Notes: generated by a model from the sequence alone, not told the origin. DNA of 10,458 nt from RUG12395 sp034178705 (GCA_034178705.1 JAXFQY010000021.1:1-10458); one strand, 5' to 3'; positions 1 to 6,508 are shown, counted from the first letter of the stretch. Made by a program: numbers and translations.

Positions 1-209
1 AGCAAAGAGGTTGTTGTGATGTCGGAGACGGAAAATTCGAAATTACACTTTATACCTCTTGCTGTAATGCCGATAAAGGAATCTACTACTATACCACTTA
101 CGAAAACCATCAGATCACGGCAGTTGATATGAAAAGAGAAAAGCTTGACGGCGAACAGTTGATTCGCTATCCGTTGATTCACGGAGAGCAAATCAGAATG
201 CAGAACTGA
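1..209 (+). CDS. Choloylglycine hydrolase (bile salt hydrolase / penicillin V acylase) family, C-terminal fragment
   Basis: This is the last 68 codons of a gene entering from the left, read in the frame starting at base 3 and ending at TGA 207-209. The peptide has the typical end of Ntn-type choloylglycine hydrolases. A strand reads LYTSCCNADKGIYYYTTYEN, followed by ITAVDM, an acidic 'LDGEQLIRYPL' stretch, and a short tail ending RMQN. Family members cleave linear amide bonds, such as the glycine or taurine conjugate of bile salts or penicillin V, using an N-terminal cysteine. That cysteine and the substrate-specificity loops lie outside the window. Bile salt versus other amide substrate therefore cannot be decided here. 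The ending resembles the clostridial bile salt hydrolase type, which would fit a gut organism. The DUF4186 gene starts 20 bases later on the same strand and may be co-transcribed. Confidence 0.8.
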   Translation, partial: QRGCCDVGDGKFEITLYTSCCNADKGIYYYTTYENHQITAVDMKREKLDGEQLIRYPLIHGEQIRMQN

Positions 210-229
210 AATTTCAGGGGCGGCGTGCC

Positions 230-601
230 GTGCAAACTATTGAAGAAGCGCTGAACAAGCTTGAAAAGTCAAGATTTCGCTCCGGATTTTCTCTTTCCGA
301 TGCGGATTATGAATATCTTGAAGCGAAAGGAATGGATACAATCCGACGCCATGCCGTGGATTTTGTTCATCAACGGCTTTCCCCGGCGTATCCTGAAAAG
401 GACGGAAGGCAGACTCCGATGCGCGGACATCCGGTTTTCAAGGCAATGCACGCAACGGCCTGCTGTTGCCGCGGGTGTCTTCATAAATGGTATCGGGTTT
501 CCCCCGGGCGCGAACTGACAACGGCTGAGGAAGAAAAAATCGTCAATTTACTGATGGCATGGCTTGATAGACAACTTGCGCGCAGGGCGGGTAAAGTTTG
601 A
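230..601 (+). CDS. DUF4186 family protein (small Cys/His-rich protein of unknown function)
   Basis: This is a 123-residue protein with a GTG start at 230. An AGGGG stretch (216-220) sits 9 bases upstream as the ribosome binding site. I recognise the DUF4186 pattern: an N-terminal 'L-E-K-S-R-F-R-S' helix and a 'GMDTIRRHA' segment at 34-42. A conserved PMRGHPVF block lies at 63-70, then a histidine/cysteine cluster with H74, C78, C79, C80 and C83, followed by H85 and W87. The C-terminal helix is amphipathic. The family has no established function as far as I know. The conserved His and Cys cluster suggests metal binding or a redox role, which is inference. There is no signal peptide or membrane segment, so it is probably cytoplasmic. 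It ends just before a strong terminator, so it is the last gene of its transcript. Family assignment is fairly secure; function is unknown. Confidence 0.8.
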   Translation: MQTIEEALNKLEKSRFRSGFSLSDADYEYLEAKGMDTIRRHAVDFVHQRLSPAYPEKDGRQTPMRGHPVFKAMHATACCCRGCLHKWYRVSPGRELTTAEEEKIVNLLMAWLDRQLARRAGKV

Positions 602-602
602 T

Positions 603-651
603 AAAATATCCCACGGGTTCGACTTAACTGCGGATCCGTGGGATATTTTTT
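603..651. terminator. Bidirectional intrinsic terminator between convergent genes
   Basis: A 14-bp perfect inverted repeat pairs AAAATATCCCACGG (603-616) with CCGTGGGATATTTT (636-649), with a 19-base loop, and continues into a run of T on the + strand. It lies 1 base after the DUF4186 stop codon and 8 bases beyond the end of the convergent mutY. The A-run on the left arm gives a shorter U-tract on the - strand, so it probably serves both transcripts, more strongly the + one. Confidence 0.85.
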
Positions 652-659
652 ATCAGATT

Positions 660-1745
660 TTACTTCGGTTTTTGAATCTCTCGGATGAAAAAACTGTACG
701 CGGAGGGAATTGCATCCTCTCCGGAGATTTCAGCGGCAGTATGCCAGAGAAAATTTTGAGTTGGCGCGCTGCAGAATACGCGATATCCGATCATATGCCA
801 CTCCACATGGGTAAAGAGATGCTTGGCATTCCCGCAGGGGACAAGGGCAGTGACTGAAAGTCCTTGCTCGGCGCACCAGGCCGCAGCATCCTCTTCGGAC
901 AGAAAGCCGGCGGTGTTCGGCGGTTCCAGCATTCCCGCGAGCAGCCCGGTCTCTTGACGGCGGCGTAAAGCATATTTCTCATCAGCGCAAAGCAGAAAAA
1001 CAGTACGGTCTTCCACACGGCGGGCTTTCTTTTTCGCGATCTTTGGATACTCATTCTCAAGGCCGGCGAAGTGAGCGGCGCAAAGTCCGGATAAGGGACA
1101 TGTCCCGCATTTGGGAACTCCGTTCGGAATGCAGACGTTTTCGCCCAACTCCATCAGCGCCTCCGTCAAAGCGCCGGCAGTTTTTCCGGTCGGATAGACT
1201 TCCGCAAGCTCCGAGGCAACCGTTTTTCTGAGCGCGGGAAGAGTCGGATCTGCCGGAATCGTAAAGAGTCTGGAGAGTACCCGCATTACGTTTCCGTCGA
1301 CGGCAGGAGCAGGAAGGCCAAAAGCGATTGAGGCAATTGCGCCGGCTGTATACTCTCCGATTCCCGGAAGCTTTTTCAGCTCCTCTGTATTTGCCGGAAG
1401 CTCCCCCTCATATTTCTCAATCAAAAGACTGGCGCATTTTCTGAGATTTCTTGCCCTGCTGTAATATCCAAGTCCCTCCCAGAGTTTCATAAGGCAGTCC
1501 TCGGAAAGAGCGGCAAGTGCAAAAACGTCCGGTGCTGCATCAAGAAAGCGCGAGTAATAGGGAAGAACCGCTTCAATGCGCGTCTGCTGAAGCATGATTT
1601 CCGAAATCCAGACATGATACGGAGTCGGTGTCTGTCGCCAGGGAAGCATTTTTTTGTTCTCCTGATACCATTGAAGAAGAAGGGGAATCATCGCAAGCAG
1701 CTTTGCTTTGAAAAGGATTCTGGGAGAATTTTTACTGTCCTGCAT
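660..1745 (-). CDS. mutY: A/G-specific adenine DNA glycosylase MutY
   Basis: This 361-residue enzyme removes adenine mispaired with 8-oxoguanine (base excision repair, GO system). The catalytic N-terminal HhH-GPD domain spans about 20-225. It shows 'LPWR' (34-37), the general acid E49 in WISEIMLQQTR, the helix-hairpin-helix LPGIGEYTAGAI (126-137), and catalytic D150 in VDGNVMR. The [4Fe-4S] cysteines are C205, C213, C216 and C222. Their first spacing is seven residues, one more than the six of E. coli MutY. The C-terminal NUDIX-like domain (about 245-355) recognises 8-oxoG. It contains FTHVEW, the equivalent of the FSH recognition loop, which distinguishes this from EndoIII. The ATG at 1745 is preceded by AAAGGA about 11 bases upstream. 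The gene lies directly behind the terminator of the acyltransferase operon. I see no clear promoter in the 55 bases between them, so read-through expression is possible. Confidence 0.95.
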   Translation of the reverse strand: MQDSKNSPRILFKAKLLAMIPLLLQWYQENKKMLPWRQTPTPYHVWISEIMLQQTRIEAVLPYYSRFLDAAPDVFALAALSEDCLMKLWEGLGYYSRARNLRKCASLLIEKYEGELPANTEELKKLPGIGEYTAGAIASIAFGLPAPAVDGNVMRVLSRLFTIPADPTLPALRKTVASELAEVYPTGKTAGALTEALMELGENVCIPNGVPKCGTCPLSGLCAAHFAGLENEYPKIAKKKARRVEDRTVFLLCADEKYALRRRQETGLLAGMLEPPNTAGFLSEEDAAAWCAEQGLSVTALVPCGNAKHLFTHVEWHMIGYRVFCSAPTQNFLWHTAAEISGEDAIPSAYSFFIREIQKPK

Positions 1746-1801
1746 TTCTGCAATGTTCCTTTCAAAAGATGGAAAAGCAAAAGCTTACCAGTGGGTAAAA
1801 G

Positions 1802-1829
1802 AAAAAGGTTCCGGAACGGAAGCCTTTTT
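1802..1829 (-). terminator. Intrinsic terminator of the glycosyltransferase-acyltransferase operon
   Basis: Read on the - strand, this is an inverted repeat AAAAAGG-C-TTCCG-TTC-CGGAA-CCTTTTT with a single bulged base, followed by CTTTT. It starts 22 bases after the acyltransferase stop codon and lies 56 bases upstream of the mutY start. It therefore separates the two transcription units, unless read-through feeds mutY. Confidence 0.8.
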
Positions 1830-1851
1830 CGGTGCAGGGTGTCAAGTCAGA

Positions 1852-2709
1852 TTAAAGGGACCATGGTTTCACTTCGGATTCAGTCGTATAGGTTAGCGGA
1901 GTTTGATAGGTTGCTTCGTAGATTTCACGCCAAACTGCATAATTCTGCTCACACATTCTACGGGAATTTTCGCGAACAGAAAGGGTCGGGTCCGGGAAAA
2001 TAGGAGAAGAGATATGAACGGTATAAGCCTGTACGGGGAACCCGTAGCCATCAGACTTTTCCGTATCCTCCATAGTAATGAAAAAGGGAAGAACGGGAGC
2101 ATTTGAACGTGCAGCAAAACGAAAAGCGCCGAGTTTCAGCGGACGCGGCTTCCGGTAATTCCACCACATAGCCTGTTCGGGATAAATCAGGATTTTTTCT
2201 CCGCGCTTCAGAAGACTGTCGGTTGCGTCTAGCAGTTCCTTCAGAACGGCAAGATCGGAAGAAATGGGAAGCGTGTTGCAGTGTCTGAACAGGTAACCGT
2301 AAAAGCCCGGGAAGGACGTGTAATTTCCCTCGCGGATAATTTTCCAGAGCATCCGACCGTGAAGAAAGGGCTGGATTGTTTTGAAGACAGCATAATTGTC
2401 GAAGGCGTTGAAGTGATTGCAGGTAATCAGAACACCGCGGTCTGCAACAGCTTTGTAATTCTCAATTCCTTTAATTTTGCGGATCACCAGCTCTCCACGC
2501 TTGATACAACCGTCAAAATGGCGTCGTGCCACAATGTTCGCGACGAAAGTTTCTGCCCGGGTTGTCAGATGTTTTCCGGTATAATCAACCTCTCCCTTTT
2601 TTAAAGGGCGCGTTGGCGGATCGTTCTCAACATCGCGGTCAAAATAACCGAGCCGTTCATATTCTTCAATTTTTCTCAGAATATCCAGTCTTTCCTGCGA
2701 CTGCTCCAT
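1852..2709 (-). CDS. PlsC-family lysophospholipid acyltransferase (1-acyl-glycerol-3-phosphate acyltransferase-like)
   Basis: This 285-residue protein has the PlsC/LPLAT fold signature. Block I is H99-x4-D104 in CNHFNAFD, the catalytic His-Asp pair. The acceptor-phosphate block is a 'YPEQ' (176-179) in place of the usual [FY]PEGT/R. The block IV-like sequence is APVLPFF, some 25 residues further on. Members transfer an acyl chain from acyl-ACP or acyl-phosphate to a lysophospholipid or another hydroxyl acceptor at the inner membrane face. No clear transmembrane helix is visible, and the N-terminal 70 residues are charged, so it is probably membrane-associated. The E-Q variant of block III leaves the acceptor uncertain; a glycolipid or glycan acceptor is possible. 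The start ATG lies 3 bases after the stop of the upstream glycosyltransferase gene. Its GGGGAGG ribosome binding site lies inside that gene, so the two are translationally coupled. Confidence 0.8.
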   Translation of the reverse strand: MEQSQERLDILRKIEEYERLGYFDRDVENDPPTRPLKKGEVDYTGKHLTTRAETFVANIVARRHFDGCIKRGELVIRKIKGIENYKAVADRGVLITCNHFNAFDNYAVFKTIQPFLHGRMLWKIIREGNYTSFPGFYGYLFRHCNTLPISSDLAVLKELLDATDSLLKRGEKILIYPEQAMWWNYRKPRPLKLGAFRFAARSNAPVLPFFITMEDTEKSDGYGFPVQAYTVHISSPIFPDPTLSVRENSRRMCEQNYAVWREIYEATYQTPLTYTTESEVKPWSL

Positions 2710-2712
2710 TCA

Positions 2713-3675
2713 TTAAACCTCCCCGAGGCGATAGGGAACAAGAACCCCGGAACCGTCTTCCTCGGCTTTTTCAATTTCCGATGCGGCAAGCTTCATCAAT
2801 TCCTCATAACCATGGATATCTGCTGCACGGTCGGCGTCTGAATATGTGGCGCGTTGCTCATGCAGCTGCTTTGCATAGGATGTACGATCGGCGTATTGCC
2901 AGAACAGAGCGTCCCCAAGAGCATTATCCGTGTGCCAAGGCTTATAGTGCAATTTGAAATGAAGAATCCCATTGGATTCCATTGGAGAATCGGGATAAGC
3001 CGTTCTGTTCCACCGCGTCGGCAGCAACCGGTTTCTGCCGTAAGTAATTACATTAAGATAGTCCTGATCCTGAGCAACGCGATAGGTAACAAGACCCAAA
3101 AGATGAACAAATTCCGTTTCAATTTTTTCACGGCGAAGTTCCTCCAGATTCATCAGAAGGACGCCCGCATTAAAATACTCATCGTAAGGAACGCCAAGCA
3201 CCTTTTCGGAATACTGTCCGAAAACCGGCTCGTTTGCGATCACCTCATCCGGGATTGCCGCAAGCAACCGGCGTCCGAGCTGAACCCGGTACAGCTCGGA
3301 AATATCTCCGAGTATGAGAAGATCGGAGTCAAGATAAATTCCTTTTTTCCAATTTGGGAAAAGATCGGGAATAAAAAAACGGTAATAGGTCGCCTTAGTA
3401 TAGTAATCACGGAGATGAAGCATACCGCCAAGCCGATCCATCTTTTCGGTAACATTGACAAACTCAACGGAAACCCTGTCGGTGCTCATTGAAGATAGTG
3501 CATTCTGATTTTCCTCAGAGAGGCGATCAATCAAAATGCGGATGGCATAATCATAATCAGAGGACGCATTATCAATCAAAGAACGAATAGTGACCGCAAG
3601 ATATGGCGCGTAACGGTCGTCTACTGCAAAAAAGATCGGGACCGTTCCTTTTCTACGCTGTGTTTTTTTGTTCAT
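2713..3675 (-). CDS. Family 8 glycosyltransferase (GT8, GatL/LgtC-like)
   Basis: This is a 320-residue retaining glycosyltransferase of the GT-A fold. The start 'PIFFAVDDRYAPYLAVTIRS' (13-32) is the nucleotide-sugar binding strand and helix. The metal-binding D116-S-D118 motif follows in 'GIYLDSDLLILGDI'. The family block FNAGVLLMNL comes next, then the late K-P-W-H motif in HFKLHYKPWH, which helps bind the sugar nucleotide. Family members use UDP-glucose or UDP-galactose to extend lipopolysaccharide, wall polymers or glycolipids; the acceptor here is unknown. I chose the ATG at 3675 because GAGGAG (3683-3688, - strand) lies 7 bases upstream and the domain begins about 12 residues later. The open frame extends up to 3813, but that upstream part has no ribosome binding site or domain character. 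It is the first gene of an operon with the acyltransferase, suggesting an acylated glycolipid or polymer (inference). Confidence 0.85.
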   Translation of the reverse strand: MNKKTQRRKGTVPIFFAVDDRYAPYLAVTIRSLIDNASSDYDYAIRILIDRLSEENQNALSSMSTDRVSVEFVNVTEKMDRLGGMLHLRDYYTKATYYRFFIPDLFPNWKKGIYLDSDLLILGDISELYRVQLGRRLLAAIPDEVIANEPVFGQYSEKVLGVPYDEYFNAGVLLMNLEELRREKIETEFVHLLGLVTYRVAQDQDYLNVITYGRNRLLPTRWNRTAYPDSPMESNGILHFKLHYKPWHTDNALGDALFWQYADRTSYAKQLHEQRATYSDADRAADIHGYEELMKLAASEIEKAEEDGSGVLVPYRLGEV

Positions 3676-3821
3676 GGCTGCTCTCCTCATCCTATTGGCT
3701 GTTTGGTGCTTGATCTGAATGAAAATTTCTGAATGAAAAATATCCGGAAGAATTATACAAGCTGCTCCATGTCCGAGAGGACAGAAGTTGCAGGGATTTT
3801 CAATCCGGTGCATCCAATTTC
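3676..3821 (-). promoter_or_regulatory. Leader (5' UTR) of the GT8-acyltransferase operon
   Basis: The predicted transcription start near 3821 and the chosen ATG at 3675 leave an untranslated leader of about 146 bases. On the - strand it can form GGATT-GAA-AATCC and TGTCC-TCTC-GGACA (3770-3783) hairpins, and a CCGGA...TCCGG pairing that ends at ATATTTTT. This resembles an attenuator in outline, but no known riboswitch class is recognised. An in-frame ATG at 3813 lies almost at the predicted RNA 5' end and lacks a ribosome binding site. Confidence 0.35.
3714..3739. repeat. Short tandem direct repeat in the GT8 leader
   Basis: Two exact copies of TCTGAATGAAAA occur at 3714-3725 and 3728-3739, with a 14-base period. 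On the - strand they read TTTTCATTCAGA twice, downstream of the predicted promoter. This could be replication slippage or a tandem regulatory site. No further copies are visible nearby. Confidence 0.6.
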
Positions 3822-3827
3822 CCGTTC

Positions 3828-3856
3828 AGTATACCTTTTTTCTTCGTGGCTGTCAA
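3828..3856 (-). promoter_or_regulatory. Sigma-A-type promoter of the GT8-acyltransferase operon
   Basis: On the - strand, TTGACA (3856-3851) and TATACT (3833-3828) are separated by exactly 17 bases, which include a run of A. This is one mismatch from the full consensus. The predicted start is near 3821. Confidence 0.8.
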
Positions 3857-3901
3857 GTAAAACGTCTATCCACTTTGGGAATTGAGGTGGAGAACAGGTT
3901 C

Positions 3902-3929
3902 ACCCGCACTCTACTCGCGGTAGAGCGGT
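3902..3929. promoter_or_regulatory. Inverted repeat between divergent promoters (candidate operator)
   Basis: CTCTAC (3909-3914) and GTAGAG (3920-3925) form a perfect 6-bp inverted repeat around TCGCG. Flanking CACC(C)GC and CGGTG extend it imperfectly. It sits about midway between the two outward-facing -35 boxes (3856 and 3961). Dyads in that position are often bound by a regulator, here perhaps the divergent HTH protein; that is inference. The rest of 3857-3960 shows nothing recognisable. Confidence 0.35.
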
Positions 3930-3960
3930 GGATTTTGCAGTAGAATTCAAGAAAAACCTC

Positions 3961-3989
3961 TTGAAAAGCAGGGGGATTTGTGTTATACT
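3961..3989 (+). promoter_or_regulatory. Sigma-A-type promoter of the HTH-membrane protein / kdgK operon
   Basis: TTGAAA (3961-3966) and TATACT (3984-3989) are separated by 17 bases, and TGT (3981-3983) gives an extended -10. The predicted transcription start is near 3996, about 29 bases before the ATG at 4025. Confidence 0.8.
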
Positions 3990-4024
3990 TGCTAAAAAAT
4001 TGCAAGACTTTGATGAGGATCTCC

Positions 4025-4711
4025 ATGGAAGAATTAAAGACTGTTATTGCAAAAAACATTTCCGAGCTTCGTCGTTCAGCCATGATGACACAGCTTGATC
4101 TTGCGGAACGTCTTAACTATTCCGACAAAGCTGTATCAAAATGGGAGCGTGCAGAATCCGTGCCGGATATTTCGGTGCTCAAAGCGATTGCTGATATTTT
4201 CGGTGTCTCCGTTGATTACCTTCTGCGTGAGGAGCACGGTGATGCTGACGCAGGCGTACCGGTTCCTGCCGCGGATAATCGCAAAAATGTTGCAAAGTAT
4301 TTTATTATTGCCATGTGCATTCTTCTCGTCTGGCTGATCGCAACATTTGTTTTTATGGTTCTTGATCTTGTCGGGCCGGGAGGATCGTATTGGCTGGTAT
4401 TTCTTTACGCAGTCCCGGTCTCTTTTATCGTTTGGCTGGTTCTCAATTCTACCTGGTTTCGGGGGCGCTTCAACTATTTGCTTGTTTCCGGTTTGACCTG
4501 GTCTCTCCTGACTTCCATTCATGTCACGTTGATCACACGGGGGCTCAACATCTGGATGCTTTATATTCTCGGTGTACCGGCTCAGGCCATTATCATCACC
4601 TGGGCAAGCCTTCGCTGGAAGCTTCGTCAAGGAGGGGCAAAAACATCTCCCGAAAGCGGGAAAAAAAGAAATACTAATGAGGAGAATACTGACAGTGAAA
4701 TTGCTGAATGA
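4025..4711 (+). CDS. XRE-family HTH protein with C-terminal four-helix membrane domain
   Basis: This is a 228-residue protein. Residues 5-67 are a Cro/C1-type HTH: 'IAKNISELRR', MTQLDLAERL (helix 2), SDKAVSKWERAESVPDI (recognition helix with the S-K-W-E signature), then the closing 'AIADIFGVSVDYLL'. After a hydrophilic linker (70-90) come four hydrophobic segments at about 91-113, 122-144, 151-170 and 174-196. A polar tail of about 30 residues ends the protein. This layout is common in Firmicutes and implies a membrane-tethered DNA-binding protein. Its signal and target genes are unknown. I chose ATG 4025 because GAGGAT (4015-4020) lies 4 bases upstream and the predicted transcription start is at about 3996. 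Upstream in-frame codons from 3980 lie partly before that start. The 3' end overlaps the start of the kinase gene, so the two are probably translationally coupled. Confidence 0.85.
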   Translation: MEELKTVIAKNISELRRSAMMTQLDLAERLNYSDKAVSKWERAESVPDISVLKAIADIFGVSVDYLLREEHGDADAGVPVPAADNRKNVAKYFIIAMCILLVWLIATFVFMVLDLVGPGGSYWLVFLYAVPVSFIVWLVLNSTWFRGRFNYLLVSGLTWSLLTSIHVTLITRGLNIWMLYILGVPAQAIIITWASLRWKLRQGGAKTSPESGKKRNTNEENTDSEIAE

Positions 4712-5747
4712 GTTTGCCGCAACAGATGGCAAGCGTCCTTTTGATGCACTTGGCCTCGGGGAAGTCATGCTCAGACTTTCTCCGTCCGGGAAGGAGCGCA
4801 TCAATCAGGGACAGACTTTTGAAAAGACTGCCGGAGGGTCCGAGCTGAATGTCGTATCCGGTATCTCCATTCTCGGCAGGCGCAGCGGAATGATTACCAA
4901 GCTTCCTGCGACCGGTATCGGCGAATTCATCAATCATTCCATTCGTTTCTGTGGCGTGTCTGACGATTGCGTTATCCTTGACCGCAGGAAAGATTCCCGC
5001 CTCGGCGTGTATTATTATGAAAGCGGTGCTTTTCCGCGCAAATCTACTGTCATTTATGACCGTACCGGATCCGCTTTTACAACCTTGATTCCGGAAGAGC
5101 TACCGAAGGATATTTTCTCTTCCACACGCCTTTTTCATACCAGCGGGATCACACTTGCCCTCGGCGGCACAGCGCGCGACACGGCAATTCAGATGATCCG
5201 CTCTTTCAAGGATGCCGGTGCGCTGATTTCCTTTGACGTCAATTACCGCGCCAACCTTTGGACCGAAGAAGAAGCGCGCAGTACAATAACCTCCATCCTT
5301 CCTTATGTCGATATTTTTTTCGTTTCCGAGGAATCGTCGCGCAGAATGTTTGGTAAAACCGGCACCCTACAGGATATTATGCGCAGTTATACACAGGAAT
5401 TCGGTGCCCGGCTCGTCTGCACGACGCAGCGTGAGGTTATCACGCCGAACCGCCACAATTTCACTTCCGTTATTTATTCATCGGATGAGGATGCTTTCTA
5501 CACCGAGAAGCCCTACCGCGGAATAGAGATCGTCGACCGTCTCGGAAGCGGGGATGCCTATGTCGGCGGCGTCCTGTTTGCTCTGCTTGACGGCTGCGAT
5601 TACAGCGGCGCTCTCCGCTACGGAAATGCCTGCTCAGCGGTCAAGAACACCGTTCTCGGCGATCTTCCCGCCTCTGACCGTGCTGAAATTGAACATACAA
5701 TTTTCTCTCATCAATCCGGTGCGGCGCAAAGCGAGATGAACCGATAA
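4695..5747 (+). CDS. kdgK: 2-dehydro-3-deoxygluconokinase (KDG kinase, PfkB family)
   Basis: This kinase phosphorylates 2-keto-3-deoxygluconate at the expense of ATP, making KDPG for cleavage to pyruvate and glyceraldehyde-3-phosphate (uronate/pectin breakdown). 'LGLGEVMLRLSP' opens the PfkB fold. The N-terminal signature GGSELNVVSGISILG begins at residue 47. VSFDVNYR-type substrate-site residues appear as ISFDVNYRANLW. The catalytic GSGD motif is at 284-287 (D287, in DRLGSGDAYVGG). The ending SAVKNTVLGDLP matches the KDG-kinase 'K-T-x-x-G-D' tail. The start is ambiguous. GTG 4695 has GAGGAG (4679-4684) 10 bases upstream and gives 350 residues. ATG 4677 gives 356 residues but has no ribosome binding site. 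Either overlaps the HTH gene (17 or 35 bases). The partner aldolase and uronate genes are absent from the window, so the physiological pathway is inferred from the family. Confidence 0.85.
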   Translation: MKLLNEFAATDGKRPFDALGLGEVMLRLSPSGKERINQGQTFEKTAGGSELNVVSGISILGRRSGMITKLPATGIGEFINHSIRFCGVSDDCVILDRRKDSRLGVYYYESGAFPRKSTVIYDRTGSAFTTLIPEELPKDIFSSTRLFHTSGITLALGGTARDTAIQMIRSFKDAGALISFDVNYRANLWTEEEARSTITSILPYVDIFFVSEESSRRMFGKTGTLQDIMRSYTQEFGARLVCTTQREVITPNRHNFTSVIYSSDEDAFYTEKPYRGIEIVDRLGSGDAYVGGVLFALLDGCDYSGALRYGNACSAVKNTVLGDLPASDRAEIEHTIFSHQSGAAQSEMNR

Positions 5748-5818
5748 AATTCGGAGCGCATGTCCGGACTACCCGCTTTTCCCATTATTCCATATTTGTT
5801 CTTCCTTTCGGAGGCTCC

Positions 5819-6508
5819 ATGAAACTTCAATATATTCAGAAGCTTACCTTGCTTGATTATCCCGGAAAGGTTGCATGTACCGTGTTTCTTTACGGCTGCA
5901 ATTTCAGATGCCCGTTCTGCCATAATCCCGCGCTTGTCACGCGTCCGCCGGAGGAAGGACAATCCCTCTCCGAGCTTACTGATCTTCTGAACAAACGCCG
6001 CGGAATTCTTGAGGGGGTTGCCGTAACCGGCGGAGAACCGCTCTTAAACGACGGTGTTTTTGAACTGCTGTATACCGTCCGGGATGCCGGCTTCCCCGTA
6101 AAACTTGACACGAACGGCTTTTTTCCCGACCGCCTTCGCCGCGCAATCGAGGAGCACCTTGTCGACTATGTTGCTGTTGATATCAAAAATTCTCCTTCCC
6201 GTTATGCGGAAACCGTCGGTCTTCCTTCCGTCGATCTTTCCCCTCTTCTTGAGTCAATTTCTCTTCTTGAAGCTTCCGGTATTGCGCATGAGTACCGCAC
6301 GACCGTTATCCGGGAATATCATGACGCCCGCAGTTTGACGGAAGCCGCGTCCTTGATCCGCGGTGCCGATCGCTACTATCTTCAGTGCTTCCGTGACACC
6401 GGCGACTTGCTTTCCGGCGGCTGCTCCGCCTATACCGCCGAGGAACTCGCCGCTCTTGCCGATGCCGTTCGGAGCATTGTCCCGTCGGTTGCTTTGCGCG
6501 GAGTGTAA
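5819..6508 (+). CDS. nrdG: Anaerobic ribonucleoside-triphosphate reductase activating protein (radical SAM, NrdG2 type)
   Basis: This 229-residue radical-SAM enzyme generates the glycyl radical on NrdD by reductive cleavage of S-adenosylmethionine. The [4Fe-4S] motif is C27-x3-C31-x2-C34 in GCNFRCPFCHN. The SAM-binding 'TGGEP' is at 69-73, followed by a 'KLDTNG' strand and 'VDYVAVDIKN', both typical of the activase. The opening 'LTLLDYPGKVACTVFLYGC' is characteristic of the longer NrdG subgroup found with clostridial and archaeal-type NrdD, rather than the short E. coli NrdG. ATG 5819 follows a GGAGG (5811-5815) at good spacing. The 71-base gap after kdgK holds no convincing terminator, so it may be partly co-transcribed with that gene. 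Its target nrdD begins 126 bases downstream under its own promoter. Confidence 0.9.
   Translation: MKLQYIQKLTLLDYPGKVACTVFLYGCNFRCPFCHNPALVTRPPEEGQSLSELTDLLNKRRGILEGVAVTGGEPLLNDGVFELLYTVRDAGFPVKLDTNGFFPDRLRRAIEEHLVDYVAVDIKNSPSRYAETVGLPSVDLSPLLESISLLEASGIAHEYRTTVIREYHDARSLTEAASLIRGADRYYLQCFRDTGDLLSGGCSAYTAEELAALADAVRSIVPSVALRGV

Noticed and set aside
3676..3813. N-terminal extension of the GT8 gene to an ATG at 3813
   Set aside because: The extra 46 residues have no ribosome site, start about 8 bases from the predicted RNA 5' end and precede the normal GT8 start. The GAGGAG before ATG 3675 decides the start.
4572..4694. Longer kdgK reading frame starting at 4572
   Set aside because: The extra residues lie inside the HTH gene in another frame and do not resemble the start of a PfkB kinase.
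4136..4804. A 222-codon open frame on the - strand across the HTH and kdgK genes
   Set aside because: It is antisense to two well-supported genes with recognisable domains. Its translation is low-complexity, rich in Pro, Lys and Asn, and has no ribosome site.
5755..5784. Possible terminator between kdgK and nrdG (AGCG ... CGCTTTT, with GTCCGGAC inside)
   Set aside because: The outer stem is only about 4 bp with a long loop and the inner palindrome has no room for a loop. It is too weak to call.
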